Shown: piece after piece, positions 10,140-21,500 of the stretch
Layout: every line of letters starts with the position of its first letter
How positions within the stretch are numbered: position 1 is the first letter of the stretch
From: Buxus sempervirens
Taxonomy: Eukaryota; Streptophyta; Magnoliopsida; Buxales; Buxaceae
NCBI GenBank assembly: GCA_947561395.2
Contig: OX387192.1
Span: 4,216,001-4,280,000, forward strand
Length of the DNA: 64,000 nucleotides
Reading direction: 5' to 3'
Program-made: the position numbers and the translations under genes
Notes under the pieces: generated by a model
What the model was told of the DNA's origin: nothing
The model's database searches: none
Seen by the model: only the letters and a program-made list of their open reading frames with translations

Positions 10140-10255
10140 TTAGTGACCGTAAATGCACTACGGTCCAACGGTGACCGTATAGTTGCTACGGGCGCGCCTG
10201 ACCGTAGATTGATTTCGGGCGCGACCGGCCCGTGAATAGAATACGGGCAAAGCCT
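10140..10255. promoter_or_regulatory. U3 dyad cluster upstream of the TATA box
   Basis: Dyads GACCGTAAATGCACTACGGTC (7-bp arms), GACCGTATAGTTGCTACGGGC, GACCGTAGATTGATTTCGGG and CCCGTGAATAGAATACGGGC lie 200-310 bp upstream of the TATA box. The position suggests promoter or enhancer sites; the binding factor is unknown. Confidence 0.55.
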
Positions 10256-10351
10256 ATTTATTCATTTTTTATGCATTTTTGACCTGTTTTAAGCTCTAAT
10301 TATATGTTTTTATTATTTTCTCATTTTGTAGTGCAATTTGGGGTGTCTACA

Positions 10352-11138
10352 GGTGTATGTAAAAGGAATCTCATGAGAGATAAATAAAGAATAGTGATTT
10401 ATAGTTAGCTTGCTTAAACATTGTATGGTTGTTGCAAATTAATGAACTTGAGTTAACTTGCATCACTACTAGAAAGACTGAACAAGATTTAGAAAGACAA
10501 TCTTCGAAAACAAATCAGATTCATATTAGTCGCGGCCGGTTTTAAGTTTAATATTGGACAACAATGAAATCATGTAAAGTTCCAGACTCAGAAAAAAAAA
10601 ATTGCTATATTCTTTATAAGCAATGGCCAAAACATAGATTTCTTGAGACGCTTGCCATTATCTATGTATTTGCTAATTTGCAACAAATAATGTATTTCAA
10701 TTGTGCTTAGTGATATGCACACTCCTTGACGATGGATGTAGGTGCTTGGGTGAGGTGAACCCGAGGGCCAAACCATACAAGTTCTCGAGCCAGAAGCTGA
10801 AGAAGCTGGGTTTGAGTTCATACCAATAAAGCATAGCTTGCAGGAGAAAGGTCACCTTCCTCTACTCACTCAGACTGATTGACGATTCCCTTTGCATACT
10901 TTAATCTTTACTTCCACAAACCCTATCACCATCAAAGGAAAGTAGAGATGGAGGTTCGTCGTCTAGGGTTCGCATGCATCGCAAAGAGAGAATGAGAGGG
11001 TTTCGTGTGAAAAATATTTCACCTCGGGAACGGAATAGAGTTTGAAAAAAAAAATCGTTTTTTAATCGAAAGGGCTCTCAATGTTTGCATTAACAATGTT
11101 AACGTTGAAATCGATCAGATCCGGAGACTGGACGTGTG
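10352..11138. other. Intergenic stretch with a possible first exon
   Basis: There is no confident gene. A 77-codon minus-strand frame (10821-10588) begins with a Ser-rich, exon-like MNSNPASSASGSRTCMVWPS and then turns AT-rich. The sequence upstream (10822-11000) is pyrimidine-rich on the minus strand, like a plant 5' UTR. It could be a truncated first exon, but I do not recognise the protein. CACTACTAGAAA at 10466 resembles the end of a CACTA transposon; no partner end was found. Confidence 0.25.
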
Positions 11139-11742
11139 TCAACATATACGATGGCGTCGATCATATCTGGCTTTGCTTCTTAATCTATCATACTCGGCTA
11201 CATAATCTCGTACAATACCTGTTTGTCTAAGTTTTGTGAGGTCACCATAGAAGTTTTGGAACTTGGTAGGCTCGTATTTGAGTTGTAGCTCTTCCTTTAA
11301 GACCTCCAAATCGACATAATCCTCTTCCGCTTTGAAGTTTTGGTACCAGATTTGAACATCTCCATATAAGTGATAGCATGCCATAGGGAGCTTATCCTTC
11401 TCCTCTGTTTGTTGAAATTCAAAGAATTGCTCTACACGAGCAATGCATCCCGTCGGGTCATCAGTTCCGTCATATCGAGGGAAGTCTAATTTAGTCACCT
11501 TAGGCACAGTAGATCCATCAGAGGAAGACAATGCTTTATCCTTATTTTTGGGGAAAGAAAAACCACTTCGCCCACTCTGGACATGCTCTAAGATGGTGTC
11601 AAATTTTTCTGCCATTGAAAGGAACATAGTCTCCATATGCTTCATCATTCTTTCTTCCCCAGTCCGGATTTCTTTCTATAGATCTTCTTTTAACATATTC
11701 TGTCCTTCGCTTAAAGTTCCGATTTCATTCTTTATGCGTTTC
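11139..11742 (-). pseudogene. Second Ty3/gypsy gag fragment
   Basis: The minus strand encodes a retrotransposon gag core: KLDFPRYDGTDDPTGCIARV, QTEEKDKLPMACYHLYGDVQ, WYQNFKAEEDYVDLEVLKEE and LKYEPTKFQNFYGDLTKLRQ. Translation can be followed up to about 11742 (MKRIKNEIGTLSEGQN) but is interrupted by TAG at 11676-11678. It stops at about 11139 in unrelated sequence, so protease and pol are gone. It differs clearly from the 3676-6099 Gag and uses a different primer site, so it is a separate element, probably of a chromovirus-like type (inference). Confidence 0.8.
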
Positions 11743-11763
11743 AATTGTTGATTTGACAAACCT

Positions 11764-11776
11764 GGCTTTGATACCA
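11764..11776 (-). promoter_or_regulatory. Primer-binding site, initiator-Met type
   Basis: The minus strand reads TGGTATCAAAGCC, matching the common plant PBS for initiator methionine tRNA with one difference. It sits 3 bp from the putative LTR end at 11780 and just upstream of the gag fragment. Confidence 0.75.
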
Positions 11777-11779
11777 AGA

Positions 11780-12300
11780 TGTTACGAGCCCTTGATTGAG
11801 AGCGCGTAATTGGTTTGTGAACTAGAAGAGCACAAGGATCGGTCTTGCGTAAATGCCCAATTTTGCAGGGTGCTTCAAGGGATCTTGAACCTCCTAATGG
11901 TTCATTCGAGGGAACTAGACCTCCTTAGTTATCAACTAGGTTGATGGAATGTAATCAGATTTATCTGCTTTATTCATAATCAAATGGCTCTTTAAATAGA
12001 GCTTACATGATAGTAACTTGAACTTATCGTAACAACTGAAATTAAAAGATTCCTACTGATAATAACAAACTAACAAAGAGCCTACTAGAAATAACAAACT
12101 AATAGCATCTAAGTACATCCTTTTGGATAAAGTGATAAACATCCCCAGTAACTCCCTCTTCCCTACGACTTACTTGCTTCTCAAGATCCATATCTTCTCA
12201 AGGTCCATATCATGCTCTAGAATGAGAAACAATATTAAACTATTTATGATAGCAAACATATTGTGCAAATATGTGTCTTTCTATGAAGCCACTAATTTGA
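11780..12300 (-). repeat. 5' LTR of the second gypsy element, outer boundary uncertain
   Basis: The inner end is clear: TGTTACGAGCCC on the plus strand, 3 bp from the PBS. A TATA-like TCTATTTAAAGAG (minus strand) lies near 11990. I could not find the outer end; a terminus such as GGGTGCTTACA at 13714 would make it 1935 bp, but the match is weak. Confidence 0.5.
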
Positions 12301-12595
12301 TGAGCTAACTTGAAGAAAATAATTATTAAAGCTTATATTATTAAACAATTAAAATTGTTATTCAATAATTACAAGAACAAATTTAAAATAATTAAGGAAG
12401 AATTGGAAGCCAATCAAATATATATTAAATAATAATAAATTAATCCGGTAAAAAGTTTCTAGAATGAAAGTGACTTCAATAAAATATATACAATATAATA
12501 ATTGTTTTCATTTATTAAAATATATCAAAGCTCCATATTTCAGGCATTATATTTGACGGCATTAAGTTTCATGTTAAATACTAATTAATTAGTTT

Positions 12596-12602
<7 letters not shown>

Positions 12603-12635
<33 letters not shown>
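12603..12635. repeat. (TA)n microsatellite
   Basis: About 16 TA units in AT-rich sequence. Confidence 0.95.
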
Positions 12636-12638
<3 letters not shown>

Positions 12639-12659
12639 GAAAACATTAGATTGAAGCTC

Positions 12660-13714
12660 CTCCACGTCTTTGCAAGAGCTCAATTTCTTCTCCAAAGTGA
12701 GTTTCTTTGGAGTTAGAAGCCTTTAAGTAGCTTAGTTTTTTATTTTTAAGGGTTTGTGAGGAATTTGAAGGGATTTTAGAGGCATAGAGGGTTTAAACCC
12801 TAGGTTTTCCAGAGCTTGAAGGTTAGCAAGAGTGAAAAAAAATGGACAAAAGTCCTCCATAGTTCGGAGCTTCAGGTTTTTATAGCCTCCATAGGGTCGC
12901 CGCTTCAGGTAAGCGGCCAGCATGGTTTTTTCTCCTGGTTGTTCAATCAGCTGCCAGGTGGTTTTTTGGGCCAAGCTGCTCACTTTAATCGGCTAAACCC
13001 GAGGATACATTCTCATTAAATATGGTATGGCTGGGTCACCTCACGTCATTCAGTGTATATAACAAAAAGGTATACGTAAGTTGGCGGTTGAGCTTCAAAG
13101 TCAAAATTTCGTTCAACCAGCCTAAAACCCTCATGTCATTCAGTTGTCAGTGGGTTGGCCGCTTAGGTTGGGCGTCCAGGCCAAAATTTCGTTCGGCCAG
13201 CCTGAAACCCTCATAAATGAGGGATGGCCTCCCCTAACCTTGGGTTAGACCTATTGAACCACCCTATTGGAGCTGGGTTAACTATTTTAATAATTTTCTC
13301 ACTTTATATATTTTTGTTATTTATTTGATTTTTTTAAAACTTTTATTTTTACTTTATTCAAGATATTTTGATTTTTTTTTATTCTTTTCAAATCTTTATT
13401 TTGTTTTTTATTGACTTTTCCTTTACATTGTCACGTGGCAAATGTGCAATGCATGTGCTTCTACCACTTGGCAGATTAGTTGCAAATATTTACAGAAATG
13501 CTTTTAAAACTGTTTTAATCATAGCTTCTTTCTTCGCGATTTGTGAAAACTCAGTTACGTTGGAAATTTGGAATCGTATTTGAATTTTATATCAAATGAT
13601 GTTAGAATTAATTCAGCTTTAGACAAAAAGGCCAATTCTTGATTTAGGGATTTCAACAAATTTGTTAGGATTTTCTAGTAGGTTTATGAGGGGTGCAAAT
13701 ATTGGGTGCTTACA
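12660..13714 (-). repeat. LTR-like remnant ending GGGTGCTTACA
   Basis: The stretch has the anatomy of the minus-strand LTRs seen elsewhere: exon-like T/C-rich sequence, a TTTTTATAG box near 12876, a GC-rich cluster of short dyads (12890-13215, with ATTTCGTTC..CCAGCCT..AAACCCTCAT duplicated at about 13105 and 13185), and a right end reading TGTAAGCACCC on the minus strand. No left end or target duplication was found. Confidence 0.35.
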
Positions 13715-13881
13715 TTACTTTTAATTAATAGAATATTTAGAGACTTGTGCACACTTGCCCTACCCCATCTCTTTGCACCTCAACAGATGGAAGGTTGCAG
13801 TGATACATGCGCTTGCATGATTTAAAATCATCTGGAAAGTGTTTCCTTTCCTTCGGGATCCATCCTAAAGGGATCGTACAA

Positions 13882-13915
13882 ATGTATGTATGTATGTATG
13901 TATGTATGTATGTAT
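13882..13915. repeat. (ATGT)n microsatellite
   Basis: Eight to nine ATGT units. Confidence 0.95.
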
Positions 13916-14232
13916 GATTGACAGAAGTCTCAACTTTATGATTCTTTGTAGTGATAAGTTGCCTTTCCATTCTTTAAGGCCTGTGCTTTGTTAAAACCCT
14001 AAAAAAAAAAAAAACGCCTGTGCTTTGTTTGCTTCAGATAAAAAAAGTCTGGTCGCTTAACATTGTAAACTCGAACCGCTGCATGACAAAAACTGCACTC
14101 TTCCGAGTTTGAGCGAGCCAGCTTCTTTTAAATACCCAATTTTCAGACACTTGTCAAAAAAACCGAATAGAACCCTTTAGCATCTTTTTTTTTTTGGGGT
14201 TATGTTATGTTTTCTTTTTCTTTTTTCTTTTT

Positions 14233-14398
14233 AGTTTCAATGATAAAACCTTATTTATAGTATAGAATCCTTCAGTAGACACCCTCAGTTCATAGTTCAC
14301 ACACCATGTTTTTTTAGTTTTAATGATAAAACCTTAAATATAGTATAGAATCCTTCAGTGGACACCCTCAATTCATAGTTCATACACCATGTTTTTCA
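14233..14398. repeat. 83-bp tandem duplication
   Basis: Two copies, beginning AGTTTCAATGATAAAACC and AGTTTTAATGATAAAACC, share GTATAGAATCCTTCAGT, GACACCCTCA and CACCATGTTTTT. They are about 90 percent identical by eye. Confidence 0.85.
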
Positions 14399-14405
14399 TG
14401 TTTGT

Positions 14406-15000
14406 AAAGCTGTAAGTAGGGCGGGTTGGGTTGGGTTTTGATGAGTTCAGACTCAACCCAATCTAAAATCAATTGGCCCAAACTCACCTTGGCCCGCTCT
14501 AAATCTAAACTGCTTGAAACCCAAACCCAACCCTAAAATTATTTCTTAAGTTCAGATTGGCCCAAATTAATGGGATCTATCAAGGATCTAATGAAATATA
14601 ATAACAAAGGGGTGCAAAACTCAAGTCATTATCCATACAAATGTCAACATTATCAACTTTCCTAAATCTTGAAAAGGTTCTAGGTTTGAAGCTTTATACT
14701 CAATTCTATAGAACCTTATCTATTGGGGAATTGATAAAAAAAATAGAGAGAAAGGGCTTGAAGTTTGAAAGAACTTAGGAAGAAGATAGGATTTACGATA
14801 AATCATTTAACCTTGGTTTTATATAGTTTGGGTTTTTTGGGTTTTTCAAGGCTATGAGGTGCAAACCCAAACCCAACCCGAACTCAAATTCGGGCCTAAA
14901 ATCAAACCCAAACCCAAACCCAAAATAAAACCTTAAATCGGGCTATTATTCGGGTTGGGTTTGACGGGCTTAGGACGGGCTGAGCAAAACTTACAGCTCT
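14406..15000. mobile_element. MITE with AGCTGTAAGT termini
   Basis: The left end reads AAAGCTGTAAGTAGGGCGGG; the complement of the right end reads AGAGCTGTAAGTTTTGCTC. Both sub-ends are full of repeated GGGTTGGGTTT/AAACCCAACCC words pointing inward. No coding capacity. Termini and subterminal repeats suggest a hAT-like non-autonomous element, but no 8-bp target duplication is visible. Confidence 0.55.
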
Positions 15001-15592
15001 AAGCATACTTCCATCCTTTCAAATAACAATCTTAACATCTCCCGTCCCTCGGCCACACCCACAAAGTTTCTTGGCAGACCTTATTGGTTTTGATTCCAAA
15101 AAAGATCCATGGAAACATTTTCTAGCGACATAATAGTGTTCAATATGTAGTCTTTTCTGACATTCATAGAGCCCTCATTGCTCTTTGTTTGGTTTCACAA
15201 AAACTCTCTTCCGGGTTTGAGCGAGCCAACATGATGGTCAGCCCAGTTGGTTCACCTAACCCAGATTCCCCCCCCCACCCCAAAAAAAAATGGCATCAAA
15301 TCTTGAAAGGAAGTTACGTGGTGAACCCAGACTAAATTTCAGTATACAGTTGAAAAGTAAATACAAATACCAACAGAAACTGAGTCCAGATAGATAATTT
15401 TGATTATCTTCTTATTAGATTGTCTTGGGTGACGATCTGATACAAGAGTAGGACAGATTGATCATTTAATTCAGTCAGCTAACTTCGCCACACAATTTGT
15501 CATTCTTATCCGTACCTCCACACAGCAGGCTTCAATTTCTGGCTGTTTTTTCCCCGAGAATTTGCATCAGGGGTTGGCCGAATCACATTCAT

Positions 15593-18500
15593 CTACTGAT
15601 TATTTCCCCAAACATTGTCCCATGAACCACTTGGAGCACCTTTTGGTCCCTCAATGTAGTTTTGCACCCCTTGGGCATTATGGGGTCCCGGGATTCCTTC
15701 CCGGCCTGGTTGATTAACCTTGCCCGGTTTGGTCCTCACACCAAGCAGTCTCAATACAAACCTTGCGAGCTCACCATATAGTAGCCCAGAGCGCTCAAAA
15801 AGCTGCAAAGGCAAATCATGGGCAGTACATGGCCGAATTCAGTTAGAAGTGTGTTAGCATCAGCTTTAAGTATACATTTTTCTTTCTTTTCTTCACATGC
15901 ATATGCATGTGTGCGTGTATGCATGTGTGTGTGGATGCATGCATGTGTGCATGCACTATCCTATTGTGCCCACAGTCCTAATTCTAGTTCTATTAATTTC
16001 TGTTTGTGTTGGCGTGAAGTTTTCTCAGCCACAATATGCACACACGCAAAAACCTTACCAAACCTGTAGGTTCAGATTCCATATTAGCCCCAATTTCTTG
16101 GAAAAAAATTCAATGATAGATGACCTAGGAGAAGTTGTGCAGCATAAGTTGATTCAACGATAGCTGAAAGCAATGAACAAGAGGAAGCACCTGAAGAAGC
16201 GCAGACATGAACATGTGAAATGCTTGGGTGTTCTGGTCTATGAGGAACGCTACTCTACCGAAAAAGGTGACTACACCTTGCATCTGTCATGTAAAAAAGC
16301 ATCAGTACAAAGTATTACACAGTGACATTGACAAAAATCCCGAAGTCTTGAAAGTAACTATTTCAAGGACAAGGTTATAAAACACATGTTTAACCAGGAA
16401 TGAACTAACATATATCCACACTAATGAGATACAATTTCATATAGAGCGGAAGCCCTTCGTTCATACTGTAAGCAAATTTTGTTGCCTGATAATATATCAT
16501 TTACACCAACCAAATGATCAAATCAATCACAGACCGACCCTTTTTATGATGGTCATATCATGATCAGTTGGTCAAGTACAAAACACAGACAGCAGAGACC
16601 ATTGATCTTTCTAATCTTTATGGGACCCAGATAGACAACAAATGTATCCAAACAATTGGTCTGACCCATTGCGGCATTGCCTCATAAACTAGAAATTCTC
16701 TGTTTAATAAGGAATAACAAATAGGAAAAACCATTGGGTTTTGTCTTTGCTTTCAACTTGTGATTAACAAAATCCTATGTCAAAGACAAAATGGATATGA
16801 ATAAATCAAGAAAGGTAATATTAATCAACACTGAGACATAAAGTTGCCAATGCTGCCATTCAATAGCATATCATAAGGCCATAATTCAGTTCTGTAGAAT
16901 TTTGCATCCTTGGAAATTGAAAAAACATAGCAGGAAATTACACGATAGATAAATAAGATTTTGCAAAAATTGTGAAAAGATTTACAACCAGATATCTAGA
17001 TATTCAAAGATGTTGTAGAGAAATCTCAATGAGGAAACCTGTGAGCAGTAAGTAAAATAAAAGCAGGGACAAAATATTTCCTCTTATTTCTTATATACCC
17101 AAAGAAAAATGCATATTTTTATACAAAACAAATTTATGCTTTTCATGAAAGTCTGTTGTACAGGACCCAGTTTGAACATTTTAAAAAAATTTGAAACACC
17201 TAACACTCGCATAGAACAACATATATTGTATAGCATGTACACAGGTATTGAACATGTATTGACTGATCATGCAAAATTTCCAGAGTGCTAGAAAAAGACT
17301 AGGTTTCCAGTTTTAGGATCATACACTTTAAAGAAAAGTAGATCAAGGGTGAACAAAAGAGAAAGATAAATTCATGACTTACCACCCGAAGGAAGGAAAC
17401 CCAAAAGCCAGGTGGAGATGGAGGAGCACCATATGGATTATTAGGATCTTGCTCGCCATATGGACCGCCCATGCCCATTCCATAACCTCCCATGGGGCCA
17501 CCAAGTCCACCATTGTACATTCCCCCTCCATACATTCCAGAGCCTCCATAAGGCCCACCATACCCTCCCCTATACATGGAATTACCATATAACCCACCAC
17601 CATATGATCCTCCCACTCCACCATATGATCCTCCCACTCCACCTCCCACTCCACCATATGAACCATACATTCCTGAACCATATCCTGAGTTATAATTTGT
17701 ACCAGAACCATAACCTGCATTGAGAATAGCCTTCCATAAGTTCAATGAACAAACACATGAAGGAGTTAGTTATTGGTTAGATCAATTACCTCCATAGCTA
17801 TTCCCATAGTTCTGCTCCCAAGGCCTTGCAGGTACAGGCCTGGTTAGAGTATTTCTGTTGACAGACACATTCCTATCAGAAGTTGAAACAATTTCTCCAG
17901 GTTTTGCAGTTCCAGAAGCCTCAACTACATCGCTTGTGCTGCCAGGTGTTGGAGGCTTAAAAGGCGCAGGACCTGATGAGGTCCCAGCTCGTTCCCAGGG
18001 TTTTGGTGGAGGACCATTAGCTGTAAAATATGATAAGGAAATTGCATAAACATCCAATGGATTGCAGGATCATAAACCAACAAGCTTGTAAAGAATCCAT
18101 AAATATTCCAACCAAAGATATATTTCAAATAGCATCTCAGTGTACGTATCTATGCAGAACCCACAATGGGGCTAGTGATATGAAAGTATGAGACAAAGAA
18201 GAAGCTGTAATATGTATCCTTTTTCTCACATAACAGGTTCAAACAATCCATTGGGTAACTAGCTACCAAAGGAATTGAAAAACACAAATGGCTCATGACT
18301 TAATTTCAGAGTCATTTTTAATACTCCTTAACCCTCCAAAAGAAGGCATGGAATAAATAATGAATTATTGTAACTTCGGTCAAAGAGATATACAAGGTAA
18401 AACATATGATTCTACACCATACCATAATCTCAGGAGAACTGTCACACATTTTTTGCCCAGGGTAAAGAAATGAGACTATAATAGATGATATTTTGTCATT

Positions 18501-21500
18501 ATTATTATTGTGAAATTGGAGAAAGAAACACACTATTTGACACTCAAATGCTTGGTTATTAATTTCAATACTTACAAGCAAACTGAAGAACAATTTAGAG
18601 AAAGAAACAGACAACCTGACATTCAAATGTTTGCTTATTAATTTCAATTATTATAAATATACAAGCGATCTCCTTATATAGACATTAGGGGCTAGATTCG
18701 AAACCTTGAATCCGTGGATCCGAAACTAATTAAAGTCCACCAACAGTACTCCAATAATGCACTTCCGAATTCCAAAATAGGTTAATTCCACCAAAGTATG
18801 TTTGCTTACATTCCATGCTTCTTGAACTGACTGTCAAATTTTATTCCGTGTGTACTAAGCTTGTTGAGACTATTCATTCAATCAAAAGTATATTCGTCAT
18901 TTGTTTTAATCAAATTGACTATATTCTTAATAAAGCAGCAAAATACAACTTACAAGGAGATGTTCCATCAAGGATACATCAAAAGCCAGAAGCAAGCCAT
19001 AGAGAAGCAACGGAATGCAAAAAATCAACAAATACCTCCCACGCCCCTCCCTAGCTAACTGGCGAGCAAGGTAGACTTATTGAATTAAAAGTATAGTCAA
19101 TTGCTTTTTGGAGGTAACCATTGCATCGATCTAAAGATGATTCCTCTTATCATGTACCTTTTACTGAAGTATTTATTGGAGCATCTTCTGACTTTCAGCA
19201 TCATCATTTGAATTTTTGTAATAATTATCTTAATTTCCATGATAAATCTTGAATAGGAATGGCAATGGGCAGGTTCAGTTTAGACAAACCCTAACTCACC
19301 CCAATAAGGGTCTAGCCCATACCAAACAGCCCTCTTGGTGTAGATCTGGTTGACCAAGCTGCAAATGTATTAGTTCTTTTAAAGTAACAAATAAATTGAT
19401 TTACAAAATATATATATTTTTTTTAATTTTTTTTATATGGGATATATATAAGGTCGTTTTTGAGGTAATTTTGAGCTGGGTTTGGACCAAACCACAAGCC
19501 AATTTATAAATTGCCAGATCCTAACAAACAGGGGCAGACTGGGGCAGTTTGGTTAACCCACCCCATTACCATGCCTAGTCTAGAAGAGATATTTAACTAT
19601 AGATTTATTAGAGACAGCTAGATGTTAAGCCACAATATATTATTAAGGTGGTGTAATATCATATCCAGATAGACCTGGACTAGCAAGAATAACTGAGGAT
19701 GAAGCTGTTTCTAATTCTTCAAATTGTTCAATGATTTTAATATTTCTTTTTGATGATTTATAACTTTAATAAGTTATACTTTCAATTCGTGGCCTGAAAT
19801 TTTTTTATACCTATTATCACACAAATTAAAAATAAAAGATAAAGAATATGCATCAGTTGCTTTCACAAGGTTCCATACTTCTATTTTCAACATTTTAACT
19901 TTATTAATAAAAGAAGTATAAGGGAGTAATGCCCACATAATGAGTATTACTAAGTCACAATGCTTTTTATGAGGAAATCAACTTACATGATAATTTTGCA
20001 ACATCTTAATCAAAAGTAACCTTGAAAAAAAAATCAAGGTGAATATGATCCTCATTTCCGTATCAAACATTTAGAAAGTTAAGTAATAAAGGGAATAATT
20101 TGCAATCAACTTAAGTAAGAAATCAACTGCAAAAGCCAACTGCAAGTTAGACAAAGGAGAATCTACCAAAAAGAGAAATATATATAATTCCATTTGAAAA
20201 GAGTTTGACAAGAAGCCAAGTCATCATCATCAGCTAGTTCCCATCACAGTGGGGTCAGTGACACGAATCTTGTCTCTCCATCCCGCTCTTTCAAAAATCA
20301 TATCTTCAGTTAATCTACATTTTTGTAAATCTTATTTTATGGATTCCATGTCTTTTTAGGTCAGCCTCTTACTCGCTTAGGCCCTTCAATATGCATATTC
20401 TTACTTCTTACCGGTGCATCTCTTGGTCTCCGCTTCACATGAATAAACTACCTTAACTTACTCTCCTCAATTTTATCCTTAATGCATCCTATACCTAACC
20501 ACTTTAAAATGTCTTTATTTCTTATTTTGTTTTTTTTCGTTTTGACACAAGTCCATCTTAGCATCGTCATCTTAGTAACACTTATCTCCTGAGCGTGTTG
20601 GTTCTTTGCTACCCAACATTCTGCCCAAACAACATAGTCGGTTTAATTGCTGTCTTATAGAACTTACTCTTTAATTTAAGAGAAACACACTTATCACACA
20701 AAACCCTAAAAGCACTCCTCAACTTAAGCCAACCAGCTCTAATCCTATGTGAAACATTTTTATCAATTTCTCCATCTTTTTGTACCATTGATCGAAGATA
20801 TTTGAACTTATTACTTAAAAGAATATCCTGATTGTAAATTATAATATTTTCATTAGTTATATTGTTATTTGTAATAAAATGGCATTTCATATATTCAGTC
20901 TTCTCGTGGCTTATTCTAAAACCCTTTGATTCTAAAGAATCTCTCCACAATTCTAGCTTAATATTTACTTTTTCTCTAGTGTGAGCAACCAATAATACAT
21001 TGTTTGTAAATAGCATACACCAAGGTACCTCATCTTGAACATGACGAAACTTATTCATAACTAAGGTGAAAAAAAGATAGGGGCTAACAGCTGACCCTTG
21101 ACGCAAATGTATCTTAACCGGAAAATCAGTTGTCTTACCGCCAATAGTTTTCACTTTAGTTAAGTCTCCCTCATAAAAGCCAAATATTTTCTCAAAAGGA
21201 AAGAGAAGAAAAGAAAAAGCTATTTTTTTTTGATGAATGATGAAAGATATATTAAAACTGAGAAAGAGAAAGAAAATACAAGAACCCATGAGATATGATA
21301 GAACATCAAGAAAAAAGAACTAAAAGCTACCAATACCCACTAATAAGACTACAAACCAGAAAAAAACTGAACAATAAAACATCAAAACTGAAATAATCTA
21401 ATCTGAAAAAGCAATTTGGACAATCAAGTCCGAAAAGATCTTCCTCAAAACATTTCGACGTAAGACCTCCAACAGCATTAAAAAAAGGTTGTATCATAGT

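Larger units (their letters stand above)
1..10351 (-). mobile_element. Ty3/gypsy (Tat-type) LTR retrotransposon, 5' half, decayed
   Basis: Read on the minus strand the order is LTR (10351-8535), primer-binding site, long leader, gag, protease, reverse transcriptase, RNase H, then a second archaeal-type RNase H running off the left edge. Two RNase H domains in tandem are characteristic of the Tat branch of plant Ty3/gypsy elements (family knowledge). Integrase and the 3' LTR would lie left of position 1. The copy cannot be autonomous: it has several in-frame stops, at least one homopolymer frameshift and an internal deletion in the reverse transcriptase. The 5 bp right of the LTR are GGTGT; the matching target duplication would be outside the window. 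Assignment to Tat is confident; assignment to Ogre or another sub-branch is not. Confidence 0.88.
8535..10351 (-). repeat. 5' LTR (1817 bp), TGTGAGACATGG family
   Basis: The plus strand runs from TGTGAGACATGG (8535) to TTTGGGGTGTCTACA (10351); the same two ends bound three solo LTRs in this window (30429-40127, 36004-39049, 52357-55238). It contains a TATA box (9935-9944), a dyad cluster upstream of it (10140-10255) and a 155-bp internal duplication. It is shorter than its solo relatives (about 2.6-3.0 kb), so it belongs to a diverged or internally deleted subfamily. Confidence 0.9.

Noticed and set aside
11780-13714. A single 1935-bp LTR from TGTTACGAGCC to GGGTGCTTACA
   Set aside because: The ends are only weakly inverted, no target duplication was found, and two TATA-like boxes suggest two different LTR remnants; kept as separate low-confidence entries.
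15818-16163. Two overlapping Cys/His/Met-rich plus-strand frames
   Set aside because: Produced by the TG/ATGC simple repeat within PEX13 intron 4.
17374-17723. Open frames on both strands over the glycine-rich exon
   Set aside because: They are shadows of PEX13 exon 3 (17714-17383), caused by its GGN codons; the spliced frame explains the region.
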